Positions 44,804 to 53,920 of a stretch of DNA of 64,000 bases are shown here, in pieces (the first letter of the stretch is position 1; the number at the start of each line of letters is the position of its first letter). The stretch lies in contig NZ_LNAL01000008.1 in assembly GCF_001483135.1 (NCBI RefSeq), forward strand, positions 992,001 to 1,056,000. Direction: 5' to 3'. The notes under the pieces were generated by a model. That model was not told the origin of the DNA. It made no database searches and worked only from the letters and a program-made list of their open reading frames with translations. Source of the stretch: Solirubrum puertoriconensis. Its GTDB lineage: Bacteria; Bacteroidota; Bacteroidia; Cytophagales; Hymenobacteraceae. The position numbers and the translations under genes are program-made.

Positions 44804-47800
44804 ATGCGTTTCCTCCTGCTCATCCTGGCCGCTTGGCTGTTGTTGATGGTAGTACCCTCTAATGCATCGGCCCCACCTGCGGGCGGGCCGTACGCTGCGC
44901 AGTGGAAAAAAATTGATGCGCTGCTGCAAAAAGACCAAACAGAAGCCGCCCAGAAGTTGGTGCTCGGTATATATCAGAAAGCCCGCGCCGCTAACCAAAC
45001 GGCCGATTACGTGCGCGCTCTGGTATACCGCCTGCACTTGCTGGAGCGGCGCGAAGAAGATGCCGATGCGAAAGGAATTCGGCTGCTCGAAGAAGACCTA
45101 GGGAAAGCCGCTTTTCCGGCGCGGCCGGTGCTGCACAGCCTGTTGGCCGAGCAGTACCACCAGTACCTGCGCCAAAACCGCTACCGCCTCTACGACCGCA
45201 CCCAGGTAGCTGCCGCAGCCGATTCCCTAGGTGCCGACGATCTGCAAACCTGGGATGCCGCCCGCTTAGCCAGCCAAGTAGTGCGCCACTACCGCGCCTC
45301 CGTCGAAACCGATGCCGCCCGTCAGCAGCAAACCACGCTGCGCAACTTAGGCCAGCTGGCCACGCCCGCCGATGCGGCTGGCCAGCAACTGCGCCCCACG
45401 CTCTACGACCTGCTCGCCCACCGCGCCATCGAGGCTCTGAACGACGACGAACTGTACCTCACGCGCCCGGCCGAGCAGTTCCGCTTTACCGAAACGCGGC
45501 TGCTTGCCTCCAACGAGGAATTTGCCCAACTCTCCCTAGGTGCCCCCGCGGCCGACTCGCTCAATGGGCCACTGCATGCTTTGCGCCTGTGGCAACAACT
45601 CACGGCTTTCCGGCTACGCGATGCCCGAAACCAAGCTGCCCTGGCCGATGTGGAGCGCCTGCGCCTCGCCTTTGTGCACGAGCATGCCGCCTTCGCCAAC
45701 AAAACGGCCGCTTACATCGCTGCCCTGCGCCGCGCCCAGCAGCGCTACCAAGCCTTACCCGCTTGGGCTGATTTTCAGGCCGAGCTTGCAGAGCAGGCTC
45801 AAAGCCAGAAGCGCTACGCCGAGGCCATGGAGCTAGCCCGGGCCGCCGTGCAGCGCTTCCCCAAATCGGTAGGAGCCGCGCGGGCACAAGGCATCATAAA
45901 CGAGCTGGAACGGCCCGAGCTACAGGTGCGTACGTCTGAGGTAGAGCTGCCCAACGAGGCCATGCTGCTGAGCGTGCGCTACCGCAACCTGAAGCAAGTG
46001 TACGGTTTTGCCTGGAAGCTGCCCGCCGCGGCCATACTGCGCGAACAGCTCGGCCAACGCAACACCGAAATCCAGAAAGCCTACGCCAAGCGCCTAGGGG
46101 CCAAGTCCGTTGCTACCTGGACGATGGCCCTGCCCGGCTCCACCGATTACCGCGCGCACCGCGCCGAGGTGGCCGGGCCCAAGCTGCCGGCCGGGCATTA
46201 CCTCATGCTGGTGAGCACCGCCGCCGAGCAGCCCGGCAAGGAGCGGGAGAATGTAGCCACCGCCTACGCTTTTGTATCGGTGAGCGAGTTGGGTGAGGTG
46301 CACCGCGCCGCCCCCACCAGCGGTACCGATATCTGGACGCTCAACCGCCGCACTGGCCAGCCGCTAGCGGGCGTGGGCGTGCAGCTGTGGTACCAGGATT
46401 ACACCAACGGCAAAGAGCGGCACCGCTCCGGCCAGCTCCTGCAAAGCAACGCCGAGGGCTTTCTGAACGTGCCGCCCGATGATAACCGCCGCGCCTATCA
46501 GCAAGCCCTGTTGCTGCGCCGCGGTGCCGATACCTTGGTGGTACAAACCAACATAGGCAACAACCGCATGTTGCCTAACCGCAACTCCGAGCAAGAGCAA
46601 CGCCCACGGGCCTTCCTCTACACCGACCGCGCCATTTACCGCCCCGGCCAAACGGTGTACTTCAAAGGCATTGTGGCCCAAAACCAAAACGGCCGCAGCC
46701 AAGTGCTGAAGAACACGCAGGTGCAGGTGCGCTTGCTCGATGTGAATGGCCAGCCCGTGCAGGAATTTACCTTCACTACCTCCGATTACGGCAGCTTCAA
46801 CGGCTCGGTAGTGCTGCCTACAGGCCTGCTCAACGGGCAAATGCAGCTGCACGTGCGCACCAAGTTCTTCAGCGAAGAGCAGTACCCAGGGCAGGCGTTT
46901 ATTTCGGTCGAAGACTACAAGCGCCCCACGTTCTTCGTTGCGCTCGATCCGGTAAAAGGCACGCCCAAGCTCGGCGATACGCTATCGGTGCGCGGCACGG
47001 CCACGGCCTACGCCGGCCAAGCCATTGATGGCGCCACGGTGCAATACCGCGTGGTACGCCGCACGGTGTGGCCGATGCTTGGGTGGGCCGAGCTGGACTT
47101 CGGCTTCGGCAGCGCCTTGGGCATCCGCCGCCCGTACTACCCGGGCCGCGGCGGCGAGCAGCAAATTGCCACCGGTACTGCCACCACCGATGCGCAGGGC
47201 CGTTTCCGGGTAAGCTTCACGGCCACCCCGCCCGACGAAGCCGCCAACGACGACACGCCCGACGAGGACGAAGACGATGAAGACGGCTACCGCCCGCCCG
47301 GCCCGTGGCGCCCCAGCTACGTGTTTGAGGTAACCGCTGATGTAACCGACCCCAACGGCGAAACGCGCTCCGCCGAGCGCGGCGTTACCCTAGGCGGGCA
47401 GCCGCTCAACTTGGCCCTGAGCGGCCCTAAGTTGGTTAATCAGCAGCAAGTTGAGGAGGCATTTGAACTGCGCAGCAAGAATGCTACCGGCGAGGCCGTG
47501 CCCGCTACCGGCACCCTGCGCCTTTACCGCCTCACGCCGCCGGCGCGCATGCTGCGCCCGCGCCTGTGGCAGCGCCCCGACCAGCCCGGCCTCAGTCGCG
47601 AACAGCACCAGCAGCTCTTCCCGCTCGATGCCTGGTTAAATGAAGACGACCCCGACAAGTGGCCGCGCACCGTGGTAGGCGAGTGGCGCTTCGATACCGG
47701 TCAGCGCACGCAGCTGCCCGAGGTGGCCCGCGCCCTAGGTGCCCAAACGCCGGGCGCTTACCTGCTGGAGGCCAGCACCCTTGCCGGCACCGATACGGCC

Positions 47801-50800
47801 CGTACTCGTCTGGGCTTCACGCTCTACAACCCTGCCGCGCCGCAGCTACCGTTGCCCGTGCCGCAGTGGCTTACGGCCCTGCAGGATACCGTAGCCCCGG
47901 GCCAAGCCGTGCAAGTGCTCGTCGGCTCGGGTTTTGAGGCGGTGCACGCACGGTTGGAGGCAGAAAGCCAAGGCCAGCTAGTGCGCGCCGAGTGGCTGCC
48001 GCTGCGCCGCGAGCAACGGCTCATCAGCCTGCCCACTACGCCCGCCAACGCCGGGCCCATGCACGTGCGGCTGATGTTTGTACACGCCGGACGTTTCTAT
48101 CAGCAGGAAGCTACGGTACAAGTAGCCGAGCCCGAGCGGCCGTTGCAGCTTGCCATTAGCACCTTCCGCGATAAGCTGCAGCCTGGCCAAAAGGAAACCT
48201 GGCGCCTCACCATTCGCAACAGCCAAAACCAGCCCGCCGCGGCCGAGCTGCTGGCATCGCTCTACGATCAGTCGCTCGATTACTTCCGGCCACACGCTTT
48301 CGCGAAGCCCGAGCTGCCGCAGCCGTATTTCGGGCAGCGGTTTGGCTGGAGCGGTGTGTTTGGCGCAGAAAGTTGGGAGTTGTTATTTTCCAGGTTTAGG
48401 GGAAAAGCTTTAGGGCTGCAGTATTACATCTATCCGGCGGTTAGAATGAATATGCCTCAATGGCAACAAACCAGAGGCATAAACTCCAGTCAATTGTATG
48501 ACTTAGAAGATCTGGGCGATGAAGGCAATGCCAGCTTACAAGAAGTGGTAGTTACTGGTGCAGGCCGTGGTGCAAACGTTAGGGTCCGTGGCATCAGCAC
48601 CATGGCGGCTGCACCCGTCGCTGCCGCCACAGCAGATGCTGCAGTTGTTGAGCAGAAAGCTTATAAGATTAGCGGTGCTGTGTCCGAAGTCAAAAGAACT
48701 CCGCAGGACCTCGCTACCGTACCCGTCCGCTCCGACTTCCGCGAAACCGCTTTGTGGGCACCCGCTGTGCGCACCAACGACAAAGGCGAAGTGGTGCTGG
48801 AATTTCAGATGCCCGAGGCCGTGACCCGCTGGCAACTGCTCACGCTGGCGCACACGCCCGATTTGCAAACCGGCATGCTGGCGCGGCAGCTTGTCACGCA
48901 AAAAGAGCTGATGGTAACGCCCAACGCGCCGCGCTTCTTCCGCGAGGGCGACCAGCTGCGCCTCACGGCCAAAATCAGTAACCTCAGCGGCAAAGCCCTA
49001 GGTGGCACGGCTAAACTCATCTTGTTGGATGCCCGCACAAATCAGCCCATCGACAAGCAACTGCTGCGCGGCAAAGCCCAGGAGAAGTTTAAGGTTGCGG
49101 CCAACCAGAGCACCACAGTAGGGTGGGAGCTGAGCATTCCGGCTGGCCTCGAGGCCGTAACCTACCGCGTGGTGGCGCAGGCCAAAAACTACTCCGATGG
49201 CGAGGAAAACACCCTACCGGTGCTGCTCAATCGCCTGCTCGTAACAGAGGCGCTGCCGCTTACCGTGCGCGGCAACTCGGTGCGCGAGTTTGAGCTGCGC
49301 AAGCTGACAAGCACCACCTCGGCCACGCGCCAAAACCAGAGCCTCACGCTGGAGCTAACCAGCAACCCGGCCTGGTACGCTGTGCAGAGCTTGCCCTACT
49401 TGATGGAGTACCCCTACGAGTGCTCCGAGCAGGTATTCTCGCGCCTCTACGCCAATACGCTTGCCGCGCGCATTGTGCAGCAAAATCCGCGCATCCGACC
49501 GGTGCTGGAGGAGTGGAAACGCGCTGCTGCCAGCGGCGACCCGAAGGCGCTGCGCTCCAAACTCGAGCAAAACCAAGAGCTGAAAGCCTTGCTGCTGCAG
49601 GAAACGCCGTGGGTGCGCGAAGGACAGTCGGACACGGAGCGCATGCGCCGCTTGGCCGAGTTGTTCGACGAGCCCCGCCTGCAAGCCGAAATACAGCGCG
49701 CTGCCCAAAAGCTGCAAGAGCTGCAAAGCCCCAGCGGTGCCTTCCCATGGTTTAAGCAAATGCCCGACAACCGCTACATCACGCAGGTGGTGGTGGCGGG
49801 CTTCGGCCGCCTGCGCCGCCTAGGTGCTTTTGATGCCCTGCAGGATGCCCGCACCGCCGATATCCTCCGCCGCACCGTAGCCTACCTCGACCGCGAACTA
49901 GCCGACGACTACGCCCAGCTGCGCCGGCAGAAAGGCGTGAAGCTCGCCGACGACCACCTAGCCGACGCCACGTTGCAGGCGCTCTATGCCCGCTCGTTTT
50001 GGGCGGCCGAACTGCCCGTGCCCGCCCAGGCAAAACCGGCTTTCGAATACTACCGCGAACAAACCGCCAAGTACTGGCCCAAGCGCAACCGCTACCTGCA
50101 AGGCTTTGCCGCCGTGGTGCTGCACCGCAACGGCCAAGCCAAGCCCGCCCGCGAGGTGGTAGAGGCGCTGCGCCAAAACGCCCTGCGCTCCGACGACCTA
50201 GGTATGTACTGGAAGGATGTGCAGCCGGGTTTCTACTGGCAGCAGGCGCCCACCGAAACCCAGGCGCAGCTGATCGAAGCGTTCAGCGAAGTAGCCTCGG
50301 AAGATCAGCAGTCGGTAGAGGAAATGAAGCTGTGGCTGCTGGCTCACAAGCGCACCCACAACTGGGAAAGCACCCGCGCTACCGCCGATGCCTGCTATGC
50401 TTTGTTGCTGCAAGGCGGGCGCAACTGGCTCGAGCCCGCGCAGCCGTTGCAGGTTTCCCTAGGTGCACAAGCCATCAACACCAGCCAAGGGGCCGAGGCC
50501 GGCACCGGCTACCTCAAGCGCAGCTACCCGGCTGCCGAGGTAAAGCCCGCTCTGGGCAAAGTGCGCGTGCAGAAAACCGACGCCGGCGTGGCTTGGGGTG
50601 CGCTGTACTGGCAGTACTTCGAACAGCTTGATAAGATTACGCAAGCCGACAAAGCTCCCATTACGCTCACGCGCCAGCTCTTCCGCGAAACACCGAGCAG
50701 CAACGGCCCCGTGCTTGCGCCCATGCAGGCCGGTACGCCGCTGCGGGTAGGCGAGGTGCTGGTGGTGCGCCTGGTGCTGAAAACCGACCGCGAGCTGGAG

Positions 50801-51082
50801 TTTGTGCACCTAAAGGACACCCGCGCCGCCGGCCTCGAACTGATTGGCCAAACCTCGGGCTACCGCTACCAGCAAGGCCTCGGCTACTACGAAAGCCCGC
50901 GCGATGCCGCCACCAACTTCTTTATGGATGTGCTGCCCCGTGGCACGCACGTGTTCGAGTACCGTTTGCGCGCGGCCCAGGCCGGCGACTTCTCCTCGGG
51001 CATAAGCCAGGTGCAGTGCCTCTACGCGCCGGAGTTTACCAGCCATTCGGCTGGGCAGCGCTTGCGCATTGGGGCCCAGTAA
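44804..51082 (+). CDS. Bacterial alpha-2-macroglobulin family protein with EVVVTG insert
   Basis: A 2092-residue envelope protein with a signal peptide (LLLILAAWLLLMVVPSNASA) and a helical N-terminal region. The MG2 domain is near residue 600 (FLYTDRAIYRPGQTVYFKG) and the A2M domain near 1318 (ALWAPAVRTNDKGEVVLEF). The terpenoid-like domain carries PYECSEQ at 1538-1543, the position of the thioester Cys-x-x-Gln that traps attacking proteases. So a protease-trapping defence in the periplasm or on the surface is likely. Residues ~1190-1300 are an extra, lower-GC insert with LQEVVVTGAGRG and NVRVRG, like a TonB-receptor plug signature. Translation starts at ATG 44804. No penicillin-binding protein gene (pbpC) is adjacent, unlike in E. 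coli. Confidence 0.92.
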   Translation: MRFLLLILAAWLLLMVVPSNASAPPAGGPYAAQWKKIDALLQKDQTEAAQKLVLGIYQKARAANQTADYVRALVYRLHLLERREEDADAKGIRLLEEDLGKAAFPARPVLHSLLAEQYHQYLRQNRYRLYDRTQVAAAADSLGADDLQTWDAARLASQVVRHYRASVETDAARQQQTTLRNLGQLATPADAAGQQLRPTLYDLLAHRAIEALNDDELYLTRPAEQFRFTETRLLASNEEFAQLSLGAPAADSLNGPLHALRLWQQLTAFRLRDARNQAALADVERLRLAFVHEHAAFANKTAAYIAALRRAQQRYQALPAWADFQAELAEQAQSQKRYAEAMELARAAVQRFPKSVGAARAQGIINELERPELQVRTSEVELPNEAMLLSVRYRNLKQVYGFAWKLPAAAILREQLGQRNTEIQKAYAKRLGAKSVATWTMALPGSTDYRAHRAEVAGPKLPAGHYLMLVSTAAEQPGKERENVATAYAFVSVSELGEVHRAAPTSGTDIWTLNRRTGQPLAGVGVQLWYQDYTNGKERHRSGQLLQSNAEGFLNVPPDDNRRAYQQALLLRRGADTLVVQTNIGNNRMLPNRNSEQEQRPRAFLYTDRAIYRPGQTVYFKGIVAQNQNGRSQVLKNTQVQVRLLDVNGQPVQEFTFTTSDYGSFNGSVVLPTGLLNGQMQLHVRTKFFSEEQYPGQAFISVEDYKRPTFFVALDPVKGTPKLGDTLSVRGTATAYAGQAIDGATVQYRVVRRTVWPMLGWAELDFGFGSALGIRRPYYPGRGGEQQIATGTATTDAQGRFRVSFTATPPDEAANDDTPDEDEDDEDGYRPPGPWRPSYVFEVTADVTDPNGETRSAERGVTLGGQPLNLALSGPKLVNQQQVEEAFELRSKNATGEAVPATGTLRLYRLTPPARMLRPRLWQRPDQPGLSREQHQQLFPLDAWLNEDDPDKWPRTVVGEWRFDTGQRTQLPEVARALGAQTPGAYLLEASTLAGTDTARTRLGFTLYNPAAPQLPLPVPQWLTALQDTVAPGQAVQVLVGSGFEAVHARLEAESQGQLVRAEWLPLRREQRLISLPTTPANAGPMHVRLMFVHAGRFYQQEATVQVAEPERPLQLAISTFRDKLQPGQKETWRLTIRNSQNQPAAAELLASLYDQSLDYFRPHAFAKPELPQPYFGQRFGWSGVFGAESWELLFSRFRGKALGLQYYIYPAVRMNMPQWQQTRGINSSQLYDLEDLGDEGNASLQEVVVTGAGRGANVRVRGISTMAAAPVAAATADAAVVEQKAYKISGAVSEVKRTPQDLATVPVRSDFRETALWAPAVRTNDKGEVVLEFQMPEAVTRWQLLTLAHTPDLQTGMLARQLVTQKELMVTPNAPRFFREGDQLRLTAKISNLSGKALGGTAKLILLDARTNQPIDKQLLRGKAQEKFKVAANQSTTVGWELSIPAGLEAVTYRVVAQAKNYSDGEENTLPVLLNRLLVTEALPLTVRGNSVREFELRKLTSTTSATRQNQSLTLELTSNPAWYAVQSLPYLMEYPYECSEQVFSRLYANTLAARIVQQNPRIRPVLEEWKRAAASGDPKALRSKLEQNQELKALLLQETPWVREGQSDTERMRRLAELFDEPRLQAEIQRAAQKLQELQSPSGAFPWFKQMPDNRYITQVVVAGFGRLRRLGAFDALQDARTADILRRTVAYLDRELADDYAQLRRQKGVKLADDHLADATLQALYARSFWAAELPVPAQAKPAFEYYREQTAKYWPKRNRYLQGFAAVVLHRNGQAKPAREVVEALRQNALRSDDLGMYWKDVQPGFYWQQAPTETQAQLIEAFSEVASEDQQSVEEMKLWLLAHKRTHNWESTRATADACYALLLQGGRNWLEPAQPLQVSLGAQAINTSQGAEAGTGYLKRSYPAAEVKPALGKVRVQKTDAGVAWGALYWQYFEQLDKITQADKAPITLTRQLFRETPSSNGPVLAPMQAGTPLRVGEVLVVRLVLKTDRELEFVHLKDTRAAGLELIGQTSGYRYQQGLGYYESPRDAATNFFMDVLPRGTHVFEYRLRAAQAGDFSSGISQVQCLYAPEFTSHSAGQRLRIGAQ

Positions 51083-51120
51083 CCACGTCCACCTAGGCCC
51101 CTAAGTGGCGACACCCAGCA

Positions 51121-51154
51121 ACCAGCTGCCGGCTATGTCGGCAGCTGGTTTTTT
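51121..51154 (+). terminator. Terminator of the macroglobulin gene
   Basis: An 11-bp perfect stem ACCAGCTGCCG / CGGCAGCTGGT with a 7-base loop and a T run, 39 bp after the stop codon. Confidence 0.87.
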
Positions 51155-51463
51155 GTGGCCGTTGCTGCCGCCACCCTAGTTGTTAGATGCGCCGCTGAGC
51201 AAACGTCAGGCGTGAATGGCGTCCGTTTCCTCAAACCATATTTCGCTGAGAGTTGCAAGCTACGCATGCGCAAGCAAGGCCGATTTTGCAGCGCTTAAGC
51301 AGCGTATTTCAGCTCAACCATAATATTCGGCGCGCGACGGCGTTTTTCACCTTTCCGGGAATATAATGGCCGATAGGATGCTATTCAGCAGGGGTTTTGC
51401 CTCTTTCCAAGATGCGTGGTATTTTTGCGCCCCGGTTGATTTTTTGGATTGAGAGGATTGCTG
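51155..51463. other. Intergenic region upstream of the basic-tailed secreted protein
   Basis: About 310 bp with one strong promoter at 51396-51427 and otherwise nothing I can name. Confidence 0.5.
51396..51427 (+). promoter_or_regulatory. Strong Bacteroidota-type promoter
   Basis: TTTG at 51396 and TATTTTTG at 51420-51427 with a 20-bp spacer match the -33/-7 consensus fully. It lies 37 bp before the ATG at 51464. Confidence 0.75.
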
Positions 51464-52012
51464 ATGATACGAACCGCTTTACTCACGGCTGCTTTGGCAG
51501 CTTTTGCGCTGACTACCCAAGCCCAACACGGGCGCCGCTCGGCTGTTTCACACGCCAAGCAGCCCGATACCGCGGGCAAAGTAGCCGTGCCGGTAGGCCC
51601 GGTATTGCCCGGCGAGGAAGCTCTGTCGGCCCAGGAGCGCGCCGAGCGCACGTTCATCATGCCGGTGCGTAAGAAGATGCCCTCGGTGGCACGCCCATCT
51701 GCCGCTCCGCGCCCCCAACTCGACCCCACCAGCACCGACGCGGTTGCCATTGGCCCGCCCACAGCCGAAGAAGCCGCCGAAGAGGCTGCCAGCAAAGCCG
51801 AAGCGGCAAAGGCTACCGCTGCTCGCTCTACGCATAGGTCTTCGGGCCACCGCAGCAGCAGTGCGCGTCGTAGCAGCTCGCGCAGCCGGAGCAGCAACAA
51901 GAGTTCGTCGGCCCGGCGCAGCACCTACAGCAAAAAGAAGAGCACGGCTAAGAAAAGCACCAGAAAGTCGTCGGCCGCTAAAAAGAAAACTTCGTCGCGT
52001 CGTCGTCGCTAG
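51464..52012 (+). CDS. Secreted protein with Ser/Lys/Arg-rich tail
   Basis: A 182-residue protein with a signal peptide (MIRTALLTAALAAFALTTQA). The middle is Pro/Ala-rich and not recognised. Residues ~110-182 are a highly basic Ser/Arg then Lys/Ser/Arg tail (RSSSARRSSSRSRSSNKSSS), similar in composition to histone-H1-like or mucin-like tails. Being exported, it might bind acidic polymers such as lipopolysaccharide or DNA; that is conjecture. The start at 51464 is chosen for the signal peptide. Confidence 0.68.
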   Translation: MIRTALLTAALAAFALTTQAQHGRRSAVSHAKQPDTAGKVAVPVGPVLPGEEALSAQERAERTFIMPVRKKMPSVARPSAAPRPQLDPTSTDAVAIGPPTAEEAAEEAASKAEAAKATAARSTHRSSGHRSSSARRSSSRSRSSNKSSSARRSTYSKKKSTAKKSTRKSSAAKKKTSSRRRR

Positions 52013-52024
52013 TTTGGGTTGACA

Positions 52025-52066
52025 CCAACAAAAAAGCACCTCCGGCTGGAGGTGCTTTTTTGTTGG
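52025..52066. terminator. Bidirectional terminator, perfect 19-bp stem
   Basis: CCAACAAAAAAGCACCTCC at 52025-52043 pairs exactly with 52048-52066 (loop GGCT), between the convergent basic-tailed gene and the ferredoxin gene. Confidence 0.87.
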
Positions 52067-52093
52067 GGCAAGTGCTCAGCGGAGTACCTAGGG

Positions 52094-52432
52094 CTACACG
52101 TTTTGCGGCATCAGGCGCACCACCAGACCATCGAGGCGCGATGTGATGCGGATTTGGCACGACAAGCGGCTGCCGTTCGACATGATGGGCAGCGACTCGA
52201 GCATGGCCATTTCGTCGTCGCTAGGCTCGGGCAGTTCGGGGCCGGCCAGCACCTCTACGTGGCAGGTGCCGCACAGCGCCATACCGCCGCAGGTGGCTTG
52301 TATGTCGTAGCCCGAAGCTTTCATCACCTCCATCAGACTCAGGCTCATGTCGGTAGGAGCAACCAGCTCGGTGCGTTGGCCGGGGGCATCCTCAACGTAT
52401 ACCCGTACTTCTGTAATATCTTCTAAGCTCAT
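52094..52432 (-). CDS. 2Fe-2S ferredoxin
   Basis: A 112-residue [2Fe-2S] electron carrier. Cluster ligands are visible as CGGMALCGTC (Cys-x5-Cys-x2-Cys) and a later Cys in RLSCQIRI, the adrenodoxin/Isc-type arrangement. The start at 52432 gives MSLEDITEVRVYVEDAPGQ. The ferredoxin--NADP reductase gene lies upstream on the same strand but has its own terminator in between, so they are neighbours in function rather than one operon. Confidence 0.9.
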   Translation of the reverse strand: MSLEDITEVRVYVEDAPGQRTELVAPTDMSLSLMEVMKASGYDIQATCGGMALCGTCHVEVLAGPELPEPSDDEMAMLESLPIMSNGSRLSCQIRITSRLDGLVVRLMPQNV

Positions 52433-52508
52433 AGCAGGAGTTCTTCGTTGTAAGTTGCGAGTTGTCGGGCTTAGCAATTGGCCCAACGGCGGTGCGAAAA
52501 AACGCAAA

Positions 52509-52540
52509 AACCGGGAGCCAATCTGCATCGGCTCCCGGTT
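52509..52540 (-). terminator. Terminator of the ferredoxin reductase gene
   Basis: An 11-bp stem AACCGGGAGCC / GGCTCCCGGTT with a 10-base loop. An A run on the plus strand gives the T tract on the minus strand. It lies between the reductase stop and the ferredoxin start. Confidence 0.78.
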
Positions 52541-52594
52541 CTTGCGCGTCAGCCCGACGGACTGGCAACTAACAGCTGATAACTGACAACTGAT

Positions 52595-53611
52595 TTACAG
52601 CGTGGGTACCCCGTTTACGGTGGTGTACTTGAGCACGTACTTCTTGTCGGGGAACATGTACTTGTAAGCCCCTTGCGCCATCAGAGCCGCTTCGTGGAAG
52701 CCGCACAGGATGAGCTTCAGCTTGCCGGGGTAGGTGTTGATGTCGCCGATGGCGTACACGCCGGGTACGGAGGTGGAGTAGTCGAGGGTGTTCACCTTCA
52801 CGGCGTCGTCCTCAAGCTCCAGGCCCCACTCGCCAATCGGGCCGAGCTTGGGCGTGAGGCCGAACAGCGGAATAAAGCTGTCGACGGTGATGGTGTTGGT
52901 GCTGCCGTCGTTGGCGGTGATGGTAACGGCTTCTAGCTGCTCCTGACCGTGCACGTGCGTCACGTTGCTGCTGAGTACCAGGTTTACTTTGCCAGCCTCG
53001 TGCAGAGCTTTCACCTTCTCGGCCGAGTCGGCGGCGCCGCGGAAAGTGGTGCCGCGGTGCACCAGCGTAACCTCCTTGGCTACGTTGGCCAGGAAAATGG
53101 TCCAGTCGAGGGCCGAGTCGCCGCCGCCAGCAATAACGATGCGCTGGTCGCGGAAGGTTTCGGGGTCGCGCACCATGTAGTACACGCCCTTGCCGCCTTC
53201 GTACTTCTCTAGCTCCTCGATGGCAGGCTTGCGGGGCTCGAACGAACCTAGGCCACCGGCAATGGCAATGGCTTTGCAGCGAATCTCGGTGCCGTCGGTG
53301 GTGGTAAGCACGAAAGAACCGTCTTCCAGCTTCTCGAACGACTCGACCCGCTCGCCCAGCGTAAAGGTGGGGTGGAAGGGCTCGATCTGGCGCATTAGGT
53401 TTTGCACCAGGTCGCCGGCCAGCACCTCGGGGTAGCCCGGGATATCGTAGATGGGTTTCTTCGGGTAGATTTCCGACAACTGCCCGCCTACTTGCGGCAG
53501 GGCGTCGACTACGTGGCAGCGGAGCTTAAGCAAACCGGCTTCGAAGACGGCAAACAGCCCCACGGGGCCGGCACCGATGATGCAGATGTCAGTGGAAATG
53601 GTAGCGTGCAT
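52595..53611 (-). CDS. Ferredoxin--NADP(+) reductase, thioredoxin-reductase type
   Basis: A 338-residue FAD/NAD(P)-dependent oxidoreductase like Bacillus YumC. It has the FAD motif IGAGPVGLFAVFEAG, the NADPH motif VIAGGGDSALDW and the FAD-contacting VYAIGDINTYPGK. The redox CxxC pair of true thioredoxin reductases is absent, which supports a ferredoxin reductase. It would transfer electrons between NADPH and the ferredoxin encoded next to it. The ATG at 53611 starts MHATISTDICIIGAG. Confidence 0.88.
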   Translation of the reverse strand: MHATISTDICIIGAGPVGLFAVFEAGLLKLRCHVVDALPQVGGQLSEIYPKKPIYDIPGYPEVLAGDLVQNLMRQIEPFHPTFTLGERVESFEKLEDGSFVLTTTDGTEIRCKAIAIAGGLGSFEPRKPAIEELEKYEGGKGVYYMVRDPETFRDQRIVIAGGGDSALDWTIFLANVAKEVTLVHRGTTFRGAADSAEKVKALHEAGKVNLVLSSNVTHVHGQEQLEAVTITANDGSTNTITVDSFIPLFGLTPKLGPIGEWGLELEDDAVKVNTLDYSTSVPGVYAIGDINTYPGKLKLILCGFHEAALMAQGAYKYMFPDKKYVLKYTTVNGVPTL

Positions 53612-53920
53612 TACGGAGGTAAAACAATCAGCAAAGGGCACCGCGGCGGGTGGCTTGCATCGTTCGTATCGGGTAGATAACCAATGCCAAGGGCAAGAGG
53701 TTGCCGCTCATGCAAAAACGGTGCGCAAAGGTACGGCGCTTCGTGCAAAACATAGCGCCTCAAGTATAAAGAAGCCGAGTGGGTAGCCCTAGGTGATAAC
53801 CTGACCAAGCCGCTTGGCAAGCTGCTGTACCTAGGTCAGCGGCCCTAGGTGGCTGCAAAAAAAGCCGATGCAGGCAGCAGTGCCCACACCGGCTTTTCTG
53901 GAAGTTGTTTCGGCTACCAA
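53612..53920. other. Intergenic region with three CCTAGG sites and a terminator-like hairpin
   Basis: CCTAGG occurs at 53788, 53830 and 53844. AAAAGCCG (53860) can pair with CGGCTTTT (53890) and is probably the terminator of the minus-strand low-complexity gene that ends at 53921. No gene is visible. Confidence 0.55.
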
